Origin: Halorubrum yunnanense
Lineage (GTDB): Archaea; Halobacteriota; Halobacteria; Halobacteriales; Haloferacaceae
Reading direction: 5' to 3'
Assembly: GCF_026586675.1 (NCBI RefSeq)
Contig: NZ_JAODIX010000032.1
Span: forward strand, 39,452 to 103,451
DNA length: 64,000 nucleotides
The stretch's first letter is position 1. Each line of letters begins with the position of its first letter. Below, in pieces: positions 1 through 6,631 of the stretch. Made by a program: the position numbers and the translations under genes. Below the pieces are notes generated by a model. It worked only from the letters and a program-made list of their open reading frames with translations, made no database searches and was not told the origin of the DNA.

Positions 1-961
1 CGACGCCGTCTTCGGCCTCCAGCAGCTCGTGGTAGCGGTTCCGGATGGTGACCTCGCTGATGTTCGCGACGTCGCTGACCTCGCTCTGGGTCACCTTCTC
101 GTTGACCAGCAGGGAGGCGGCGTACACGGCGGCGGCCGCGAGCCCCACCGGCGACTTACCGGAGTGGATCCCCTGCGACTTCGCGGTGCCGAGCAGCGAC
201 CGGGCGCGGCGCTCGGCCTCGTCGGAGAGGCCGAGGTCGGAGGCGAACCGCGGGACGTAGCTCTCGGGGTCCGCGGGCTGGATCTCGAGCTTGAGCTCGC
301 GGACGACGTAGCGGTACGTCCGGGCGATCTCGTCTTTCTCGACGCGGGAGACGGCCGCGATCTCGTCGAGGCTGCGCGGCGTGCCCGCCTGCCGGGCGGC
401 CGCGTACAGCGACGAGGTCGAGACGCCCTCGATCGAGCGGCCCGGCAACAGGTCCTCGTCGAGCGCGCGGCGGTAGATGACGGAAGCGGTCTCGCGGACG
501 TTGTCCGGGAGGCCGAGCGCCGACGCCATGCGGTCGACCTCGCCGAGCGCCTGCTTCAGGTTCCGCTCTTTGGAGTCCCGGGTCCGGAACCGCTCGTTCC
601 AGGTGCGGAGCCGCTGCATCTTCTCGCGCTGACGGCTGGAGAGGGACTTACCGTAGGCGTCTTTGTCCTGCCAGCCGATGTTCGTCGACAGGCCCTTGTC
701 GTGCATCATGTTCGTCGTCGGGGCCCCGACGCGCGACTTGTTGTCCTTCTCTTTGGAGTCGAACGCGCGCCACTCGGGCCCGCGGTCTATCTCGTCCTCC
801 TCGACGACGAGCCCGCAGTCGACACACACGGTCTCGCCGTGTTCCGTGTCGCTCGCGAGCTGGCCGCTGCACTCGGGACAGCGCAGTTCCTCGTCGGCCG
901 ACTCGGTCTCCTGTTCGTCGTCGGCGCGCTCCGCCGTGTACGTTCGAACGTTTTCGCTCAT
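1..961 (-). CDS. tfb: Transcription initiation factor TFB (TFIIB homologue), 3' end outside the window
   Basis: TFB bridges TBP on the TATA box to RNA polymerase. The visible part starts MSENVRTYTAERADD, followed by a zinc ribbon (CPEC near residue 29, CVDC about 18 residues later), the B-reader/linker region [10 protein letters not shown] and KSRVGAP, and two cyclin-like repeats rich in conserved TFB residues ([30 protein letters not shown]). The reading frame runs off position 1 near the usual C-terminus, so only the last few residues are missing. The ATG at 959-961 opens the zinc-ribbon frame. A TATA-like box at 1043-1050 would give a leader of roughly 55-60 nt, unlike the leaderless second TFB at 18170-19126. 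Multiple TFB genes are normal in haloarchaea. Confidence 0.95.
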   Translation of the reverse strand, partial: MSENVRTYTAERADDEQETESADEELRCPECSGQLASDTEHGETVCVDCGLVVEEDEIDRGPEWRAFDSKEKDNKSRVGAPTTNMMHDKGLSTNIGWQDKDAYGKSLSSRQREKMQRLRTWNERFRTRDSKERNLKQALGEVDRMASALGLPDNVRETASVIYRRALDEDLLPGRSIEGVSTSSLYAAARQAGTPRSLDEIAAVSRVEKDEIARTYRYVVRELKLEIQPADPESYVPRFASDLGLSDEAERRARSLLGTAKSQGIHSGKSPVGLAAAAVYAASLLVNEKVTQSEVSDVANISEVTIRNRYHELLEAEDGV

Positions 962-990
962 TGGTGTGTTCAGGTGGAGGGAACGAGGGG

Positions 991-1010
991 ACCGAGAGAC
1001 GCGTCTCGGT
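991..1010 (-). promoter_or_regulatory. Stem-loop in the predicted tfb leader
   Basis: ACCGAGA and TCTCGGT form a perfect 7-bp stem around a 6-base loop, 30-50 bases upstream of the tfb ATG and downstream of the predicted TATA box. It would lie in the 5' untranslated RNA. A regulatory role is inference. Confidence 0.35.
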
Positions 1011-1042
1011 TGGTTTCCTCACTAACAAGTAAGGGCTGAAAA

Positions 1043-1050
1043 CATTTAAA
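1043..1050 (-). promoter_or_regulatory. TATA box of tfb
   Basis: The minus strand reads TTTTAAAT in an A/T-rich patch. This is the only strong TATA candidate upstream of the gene. It sits about 82 bases before the ATG, implying an unusually long leader. Confidence 0.5.
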
Positions 1051-1059
1051 ACCTGCCCC

Positions 1060-1426
1060 TAATATCGGAAGTGAAAACAAACGAGAACGGGCGTCACACA
1101 CGTCCGTACTCAGTAGTAGCCGTCGTTCTCTCGTGGGGTATCGACGCCGGCTGACTCTCGCCGAGAGCGCTATCGCTACTATATACATGTTTCGTGACGG
1201 ATCCCTCGCGACGTCGGCTCCGCGCGGACGCGCCGCTCTCAGTGAACGACCCGAACGGAGGCCGGGTTCCGCCAGAGCGTCGTCGGTGAGTGTGTAGGCT
1301 ATTGTCCGCTCGACCCCCGCCTCAGAAGAGCTAGGAATCAGGCGAGAACAGGGTGATTCTACCTCGTCCTACGATGGCGGCTTCGCCGCCCCAAGCAACC
1401 AAGCAATAATCGGAACCAGTCGATAA
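1060..1426. other. Non-coding stretch, no gene recognised
   Basis: Between the tfb promoter and the decayed IS605-type element I see no credible gene. A TATA-like CTATATA lies near 1178-1184, but the ORFs around it (ATG at 1187 on the plus strand and its reverse on the minus strand) are short, Arg/Ser-rich and lack haloarchaeal acidic bias. Confidence 0.5.
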
Positions 1427-1549
1427 CCGGCGAACCCTCACAGGATTCGACCGGAGTTGACTGCTGTAAGCAGCGTTAAACTAACTCCGAGTCCGTCGAG
1501 GTCTGCCGGACTCCCCGAGGCAAAAACAACTCTGGGAGTCCCTGTATGA
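1427..1549 (+). pseudogene. Possible degraded C-terminal tail of a TnpB protein
   Basis: An open frame without a start codon ends at TGA 1547-1549, immediately before the conserved core of the IS605-type right end. Its Ser/Thr/Pro-rich translation (for example SSVKLTPSPSRSAGLPEAKT) resembles the variable C-terminal tail of haloarchaeal TnpB proteins, which normally end just upstream of the guide-RNA scaffold. No catalytic RuvC residues remain. Assignment rests mainly on position. Confidence 0.35.
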
Positions 1550-1711
1550 CGGAGGATAGGAGTACCGGGGGCTTGGCACTCCCAGCAGTCCCACTCGCCA
1601 CAGTCCGTGAATCTCACACGGATTCTCACCGTGTCAGGGTTCGGTGAAACTGCAAACCTGAAATCTCCAACACTCAGGATTCCTCCGCGTTCACGCGGAG
1701 GAGGATGTCAA
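1550..1711 (+). mobile_element. Right end of a decayed IS200/IS605 (IS1341-type) element with omega-RNA-like core
   Basis: The segment ends in a hairpin (CCTCCGCG, loop, CGCGGAGG at 1682-1701) followed by GAGGATGTCAA, a terminus typical of TnpB-only IS605-family elements. A core at 1554-1588 (GGATAGGAGTA...TTGGCAC...) recurs in the element at 57231-57600 with paired changes in a short stem. No intact tnpA or tnpB is present, so this is a remnant or a non-autonomous unit. The sequence directly after 1711 is the truncated gene described next. Confidence 0.65.
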
Positions 1712-1838
1712 CATCGTCTGGGCCTACTCGGACGCCACGCAGCGCAGCGACCAGCCCGCGTTCCTGTGGGCCATCGTCGCGTTCCTCGCGCAGCTGCTCG
1801 GCCTCGTCCTGTACTTCATCATCGGTCGGAACCGGTAG
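1707..1838 (+). pseudogene. Truncated C-terminal piece of a small membrane protein
   Basis: Directly after the IS605-type terminus, a frame with no start codon encodes NIVWAYSDATQRS, one strong transmembrane helix and LYFIIGRNR before TAG 1836-1838. The hydrophobic helix followed by a GR-containing tail resembles the end of the small phospholipase-D-nuclease N-terminal (PLDc_N-like) membrane domain, but too little is left for a family call. The 5' part is not visible to the left of the element, so the gene was truncated, presumably by insertion or deletion involving the element. Confidence 0.55.
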
Positions 1839-1842
1839 ACGG

Positions 1843-2874
1843 TCAGACGCCCCGTAACAGCTCCGTGGCTCCGAGCGTCTCGGCGACCACCCACGCGATA
1901 AACAGGAGGTACGCGAGCAGCAGCAGCGACGACTCTCGTTCGGTGAGCGACAGGTCCGTCCGGAGCGTCGTGAACAGCAAGACGGTCGCGACGGTGAGCA
2001 CGCCCAGCATCGGGACGGCGCTCGAGAAGTTCACCTCGACGCTCCCGACGATCAACACCCCGACCGGGATGGCGACGAGCAGGTCGAACGTGTTCGACCC
2101 CAGCACGTTCCCGAGGCTCGTCCCGCCTCGCCCCTCGCGCGCCGTCCGGACGCTCACGAGGGCGTCCGGGAGGCTCGTCGCCGCCGCGACGACCGTGACG
2201 CCGGCGAGGAACTCCGGGACGCCGAACGCCGACCCGAGCGACTCGACCGACGCGACCAGCCGCTCGACGCCGACGCCGATGACGAGCAGCCCGGCCGCCA
2301 GCCTCCCCCACTCGCGGCGAATCGCTACCCCCTCCCGGACTCGGTCGATCGCCGCGTCGTCGACGTCTTGGTACTGGATGAACAGGTAGAGCCCGTATAG
2401 CGCCAGCGGGATCGCCGCGACGGAGCGGGTCAGCTCCCCGACGATCGGGTCCGACGAGACGGGGAAGTAGATGACCGCGAGCGAGAAGGTGACGACCAGC
2501 GCCGACACCGCGATCATGTAGAACTGCGCCTCCTTGTACACGATCGCGCGGCTGGTCTCGAGGTCGCCGTCGGCGCTGAACCCGGAGAGCCCGGGGATGA
2601 CGAGGACGTTGAAGATCGCGGAGCCGACGAGCGCGCCCACGCCCATGTCGAAGATACCGGTGGCCGCGGTGATGACGACGCTCGCGAACTCCGGGAAGCT
2701 CGACCCGACGGCGACGACGACCGACCCCTGCACTACCGCCGGCAACCCGTAGTACCCCGAGAGCGTCTCCGCGGCCTCCTCCAGCCAGGCGCTCCCGATC
2801 CAGATGGCACCGGTCGCGACGGCGATCAGGGCGACGTGGACGGCTGACCCGTCCGAGAGGGTCCACCCGAGCAC
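1843..2874 (-). CDS. Sodium/calcium exchanger family membrane protein
   Basis: A 343-residue polytopic membrane protein of the CaCA (cation/Ca2+ antiporter) superfamily. The two inverted alpha-repeats are visible: VAVGSSFPEFASVV with VGSAIFN in the first half, and VVAAATSLPDALVS with LGSNTFDLL in the second. Acidic residues in these motifs normally bind Ca2+/Na+. It probably exchanges Ca2+ for Na+ or H+ across the cytoplasmic membrane. The start is a GTG at 2872-2874, only 4 bases after the stop of the glucanotransferase, so it is probably co-transcribed. No link between calcium exchange and starch metabolism is implied beyond position; ion specificity cannot be read from sequence. Confidence 0.88.
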   Translation of the reverse strand: MLGWTLSDGSAVHVALIAVATGAIWIGSAWLEEAAETLSGYYGLPAVVQGSVVVAVGSSFPEFASVVITAATGIFDMGVGALVGSAIFNVLVIPGLSGFSADGDLETSRAIVYKEAQFYMIAVSALVVTFSLAVIYFPVSSDPIVGELTRSVAAIPLALYGLYLFIQYQDVDDAAIDRVREGVAIRREWGRLAAGLLVIGVGVERLVASVESLGSAFGVPEFLAGVTVVAAATSLPDALVSVRTAREGRGGTSLGNVLGSNTFDLLVAIPVGVLIVGSVEVNFSSAVPMLGVLTVATVLLFTTLRTDLSLTERESSLLLLAYLLFIAWVVAETLGATELLRGV

Positions 2875-2878
2875 CGCC

Positions 2879-4369
2879 CTACCGCACGTGACGCCCGGCG
2901 AGGTCCCACAGCCGATCCGCGATGGCGTCGTCGAGCTGGTCCCGCGTCAGCCGCCACTCCCAGTTGCCGTCGACCGTCCCCGGCTCGTTGAAGCGGGACT
3001 CGCTGCCGAGCCCGAGGAGGTCCTGCATCGTCGTCATTGCGAGCACCGCCTCGGAGTCCCACACCTCGTCGACGATCTCCCACTCGATCCCGCGGTCGCC
3101 GTCGGCGCCGACGTTGTACCGGAAGCAGTCGCGCTGGCGCTCGGGGAGGCCCTCGAAGTAGCCGACCCACGTGTCCGTGTCGTGGGTCGACGTGTAGCCG
3201 ACGACCCCCTCCGGATAGTGCATCGGCTGGTACGGGTTCCCCTCCTCGCACCAGTCGGCGTACTGCGGGACGCGCATCCCCGGGAAGCCGAACTCCGCCA
3301 TGATCTCGTTCATCGCCGGCTCCTCGAACCCGAGGTCCTCGGCGATAAAGGGCGCCTGTCCGAGCTCGCGCTCCACCGTCTCGAACAGGTCGCGCCCCGG
3401 CCCCTCCCGCCACTCGCCGGCGGCCGGGTCGTCGCGGTCGGCCGGGATCGCCCAGTACTTCACGAACCCGAGGAAGTGGTCGAGCCGGGCCACGTCGGCG
3501 AGGTCGAACAGCCGCCGGAACCGGGCGACCCACCAGTCGTACTCCCGCTCGGCGAGGCGCTCCCAGTCGTAGACGGGGTTCCCCCAGCGCTGCCCGTCGT
3601 CGCCCGGGTTCGGCGGGACGCCCGCGACCGCGGTGGGGCGGTTCCCCGCGCCGAGCCGGAACGCCTCCGGGTTCGCCCACACGTCGGCGGAGTCGAGCGC
3701 GACGTAGATCGGCACGTCGCCGACGACGGAGACGCCCTCCTCCGCCGCGACAGCCCGCATCTCGCGCCACTGCCGGTCGAACGTCCACTGCGCGAACTCC
3801 CGGAACCGGATCTCGGTCGCGTGTCGCTCGCGGGCCTCGGCGAGCGCCTCGGGGTCGCGCGTCCGGAGCGGGTCGGGCCAGTCGACCCACGTCTCCTCGG
3901 AGCGGGCCTCGGAGAGGGCCCGGAACAGCGCGTACTCGGCGAGCCACGGCTCGCGCTCGCGGAACGCGTCGAGTTCGCCTGCCGCCTCCTCCCCGGCCCC
4001 CTCGTCGAACCGCTCGAAGGCGGTCCGCAACAGCGGGAGCTTGTACTCCCGCACCGCGCCGTAGTCGACGCGGTGATCCGGGAAGTCGGGGACCGGTTCG
4101 AGGTCGGACTCGTCGAGCCAGCCGTCGGCGACGAGCCCGCCGAGGTCGATCAGAAGGGGGTTGCCGGCGAACGCCGACGGGGACTGGTACGGCGACTCCG
4201 CGGCGCCGTCCGTCGTCGGGCCGATCGGGCAGATCTGCCAGTGGTCCACGTCGGCGTCGCCGAGGAACGAGAGGAACGCGGCGGCGCCGTCGCCGAGGTC
4301 GCCGATCCCGTGTCGTCCCGGCAGCGAGGTGACGTGGCAGAACACGCCGGCAGAGCGGTCGAGTCGCAT
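2879..4369 (-). CDS. malQ: 4-alpha-glucanotransferase (amylomaltase, GH77)
   Basis: A 496-residue GH77 enzyme that transfers alpha-1,4-glucan segments between maltodextrins and releases glucose. It begins MRLDRSAGVFCHVTSLPGRH and carries the family markers GDLGDGA, SPYQSPSAFAGNPL, GDVPIYVALDSADVWAN with the probable catalytic Asp, RLDHF, EDLGF and TSTHDTDTW. Length is standard. The ATG at 4367-4369 fits the conserved N-terminus and has a GGGGA stretch upstream; a GTG at 4390 would add seven residues. It lies 51 bases downstream of the alpha-amylase gene on the same strand, forming a maltodextrin operon. No signal peptide is visible, so it acts in the cytoplasm. Confidence 0.95.
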   Translation of the reverse strand: MRLDRSAGVFCHVTSLPGRHGIGDLGDGAAAFLSFLGDADVDHWQICPIGPTTDGAAESPYQSPSAFAGNPLLIDLGGLVADGWLDESDLEPVPDFPDHRVDYGAVREYKLPLLRTAFERFDEGAGEEAAGELDAFREREPWLAEYALFRALSEARSEETWVDWPDPLRTRDPEALAEARERHATEIRFREFAQWTFDRQWREMRAVAAEEGVSVVGDVPIYVALDSADVWANPEAFRLGAGNRPTAVAGVPPNPGDDGQRWGNPVYDWERLAEREYDWWVARFRRLFDLADVARLDHFLGFVKYWAIPADRDDPAAGEWREGPGRDLFETVERELGQAPFIAEDLGFEEPAMNEIMAEFGFPGMRVPQYADWCEEGNPYQPMHYPEGVVGYTSTHDTDTWVGYFEGLPERQRDCFRYNVGADGDRGIEWEIVDEVWDSEAVLAMTTMQDLLGLGSESRFNEPGTVDGNWEWRLTRDQLDDAIADRLWDLAGRHVR

Positions 4370-4420
4370 GCGTTCCCCTGTGACCCCCACCGACTCAAGC
4401 GTTGCGTCCGCGGGGCCGAG

Positions 4421-6520
4421 TCACTCCCCCGTCTCCCGGACGACCGCGACCTCCTCGGCGCGGATCCGCTCGGTCCCTTCGCCGTCGACGACGACGCAGG
4501 ACTCGCCGGTGACCAAGTCGCGGTCCGCGTGGTCGGCGTCGACCGCGACGCTCGCCGTCTCCGGGGCGAAGTTGAGCACGACGAGAAGCGACTCCTCGCC
4601 GTCGCTCCGACGGAACGCCACCGCGTCGTCCGGGTGGATGTTCCCGCTGGCGACGATCGGCCGCTCGGAGAGGTCGCCGCTGGCGACGTGGTACCCCACC
4701 CGTTCGAGGTCGCCCTCGGGCCCGAGCGCCGGGTGGTCGGTGCGCGTCGTGAGCAGGCGCTCGTAGCGCTCGCGGACCTCGTCGCGCGCGTGGTCCCACG
4801 CGATCGCATCGCGGCGGCCGCGCTGGCCGATCTCCTGGCCGGCGTACACCATCGGCACGCCCGGAAGCGTCATCGTGGCGGCGGCCGCTGCGGCCGCCGC
4901 GGCGTCCCCGCACTCGACGCGGTAGCGCGTCTCGTCGTGGTTCTCGATGTACTGGAGGAAGCCGGCGTGGTCGGGGAAGCCGATCTCCGAGCGCTGGTCG
5001 ATCGCGTCGAGCAGCGAGGCGGCGGGCTCGGCGCCGCGGCCGACCTGCCGGAGCTGGAAGTACAGGGTCGCGTCGAAGTGGACGTCGAACATCCCCTCGT
5101 GGAAGCCGGGGATGTACGGGATCGTCTCGTCCATCAGCAGGAACTCCCGGTCCTTGGCTTTCACCCGGTCACGCAGCTCGCGCCAGAAGGAGTCGGGCAC
5201 GGCCCACGCCATGTCGCAGCGGAAGCCGTCCACGAGCGGGGCCCACTCGTCGATCACGTCGAGCAGGAAGCGGCGCACGTTGAGGCTGGCGTGGTTCAGG
5301 TTCGCGATCAGCTCCCAGTCGAAGTACGTGCCCGGCTCGCCGGACTCCTGCCACTCGAAGCGGTCGCGGTACGGCGAGTCGGGATTCCGGTAGGCGTCTC
5401 GGAACCACTCGTGGTCGCGCGCGGTGTGGTTGGCGACGAAGTCGAACAGCACCCGCATCCCGTGGTCGTGGGCGGTCTCGACGAGCGCCTCGTAGTCGTC
5501 GCGGTCGCCGAGGTCCTCGGCGACGTCGAAGAAGTCGACGATGTTGTAGCCGTGCGGCTTCCCGTCGTGCCCGAGGACGGGCGTGAGCCATAGCGTGTCG
5601 ACGCCGAGGTCGGCGATCCGGGGGATCCGCTCCGCGATGGCCTCGAACGCCTCGCCCTCGTCGGCGTCGGCGAACGTCCGGACGTACACCTCGTAGACGG
5701 TCGCGTCCGTCGTCCACTCGGGCGGCTGGTTGAGTCGGACGGTCTCGAAGGCGGGGCCGTCGGCTCCGGTCGGGGCCGTCAGGTCCGGAGCGGCGGGCTC
5801 GATCCCGTCCGCGGCCGTGAGGCCGCCCCGGTCGACGCGCTCGACCGCGACCGCGTCGGCGACGCTCACCCGCTGTTCGCGCCCGGGCTCGCGAGCGACG
5901 GCGACCCCGTGGACGCGGAGGCGGTCCGGCACCGCGTCGGCCGGGACCCGAAGCGCGCGCCCGTCGTCGGTCGTCCGGAGCGCGTCGCGGGGGTTCCGCC
6001 GCCCCTCGGCGACCGCCGCCTCGACGTCGCGGTCGTCGACGACGAAGTCGACCGCGAGCGCCGACGCGTCGAGGGCGGACTCGGGGTTCGGCTCCGGCGT
6101 CGCCCGAACGACGACCTCGGCCCCCTCTTCCGCCTCTTCGACGGTCGCGTCGAGCCGGACCCGCGGGCGTCCGACGCCCTCGTGGGCGCGCTCGGCGCCG
6201 TAGTCGATCTCGGCGTGGTCGGCGTCGCGGTCACGGATCGCGGTCCCACTCCCGCCGGCGACGTCGGCGCCCTCGTAGCTCGCCGCGAACGCGCGTACCG
6301 TCAGGAGGTGGTCGCCGTCGGGCGCGTCGAGGCCGATCCGGTACCGGCCGGGCACGTCCGGCGTGAACTCGGTCACGGACTGTTCGCCCACGGTCGACTC
6401 GCTGTCCGGCGGCGCGTCGGCGACGCGCCAGTCGTAGTTCGCCGCCGGGTCCGGGTCCCGCGGCGCGAGCTGGGTCGTCTCCCCGGTCGAGAGGAATCGG
6501 GGGGGTCCAGGGTGGTGCAT
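4421..6520 (-). CDS. Alpha-amylase family glycosyl hydrolase (GH13)
   Basis: A 699-residue protein with an N-terminal beta-sandwich region (about residues 1-225) and a GH13 TIM barrel. The four GH13 regions are present: DFVANHT (about residue 358), GFRCDMAW with the nucleophile Asp (about 432), DETI with the acid Glu (about 463) and IENHDE (about 526). A C-terminal beta domain follows. There is no signal peptide, which suggests intracellular hydrolysis of maltodextrin or glycogen. The frame stays open upstream to 8404, but that extension is antisense to the glucoamylase gene; ATG 6518-6520 is the proper start. It is divergent from the GH15 gene and upstream of malQ. Exact specificity (alpha-amylase, neopullulanase or cyclomaltodextrinase-like) is uncertain. 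Confidence 0.92.
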   Translation of the reverse strand: MHHPGPPRFLSTGETTQLAPRDPDPAANYDWRVADAPPDSESTVGEQSVTEFTPDVPGRYRIGLDAPDGDHLLTVRAFAASYEGADVAGGSGTAIRDRDADHAEIDYGAERAHEGVGRPRVRLDATVEEAEEGAEVVVRATPEPNPESALDASALAVDFVVDDRDVEAAVAEGRRNPRDALRTTDDGRALRVPADAVPDRLRVHGVAVAREPGREQRVSVADAVAVERVDRGGLTAADGIEPAAPDLTAPTGADGPAFETVRLNQPPEWTTDATVYEVYVRTFADADEGEAFEAIAERIPRIADLGVDTLWLTPVLGHDGKPHGYNIVDFFDVAEDLGDRDDYEALVETAHDHGMRVLFDFVANHTARDHEWFRDAYRNPDSPYRDRFEWQESGEPGTYFDWELIANLNHASLNVRRFLLDVIDEWAPLVDGFRCDMAWAVPDSFWRELRDRVKAKDREFLLMDETIPYIPGFHEGMFDVHFDATLYFQLRQVGRGAEPAASLLDAIDQRSEIGFPDHAGFLQYIENHDETRYRVECGDAAAAAAAAATMTLPGVPMVYAGQEIGQRGRRDAIAWDHARDEVRERYERLLTTRTDHPALGPEGDLERVGYHVASGDLSERPIVASGNIHPDDAVAFRRSDGEESLLVVLNFAPETASVAVDADHADRDLVTGESCVVVDGEGTERIRAEEVAVVRETGE

Positions 6521-6631
6521 GTGCCATCCATCGGCACCCGGGGTATTTGTTGTTGCCCTTGGGTGATCCCGCTCGGACGGACTCATCGCCTCGTTCGTCA
6601 AGGCTTTTAGCCCGGGAATCGCAAAGCGACT
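6521..6631. promoter_or_regulatory. Divergent promoter region for the amylase and glucoamylase genes
   Basis: The 111-base spacer separates two alpha-glucan genes transcribed outwards. On the plus strand CTTTTAG at 6604-6610 lies 22-28 bases before the glucoamylase ATG, consistent with a leaderless mRNA. On the minus strand a weaker A/T patch (ACAAATAC near 6543-6550) sits at the right distance for the amylase. Shared control by one regulator is plausible but no operator palindrome stands out. Confidence 0.5.

Noticed and set aside
29..1039. 336-residue plus-strand ORF over the tfb gene
   Set aside because: It is antisense to a clear TFB coding frame; its Arg/Leu/Val-rich translation is typical of reverse-frame reading in GC-rich DNA.
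1187..1297. 36-codon ORF after a TATA-like CTATATA
   Set aside because: The translation is Arg/Ser-rich without acidic bias, and no homologous features are visible.
1438..1629. 63-residue minus-strand ORF
   Set aside because: It is antisense to the IS605-type scaffold and right end; conservation with the 57-kb element follows RNA-like pairing, not codons.
2804..5593. 929-residue plus-strand ORF
   Set aside because: It lies antisense to the glucanotransferase and amylase genes, whose motifs are unmistakable. Long shadow ORFs are expected at this GC content.
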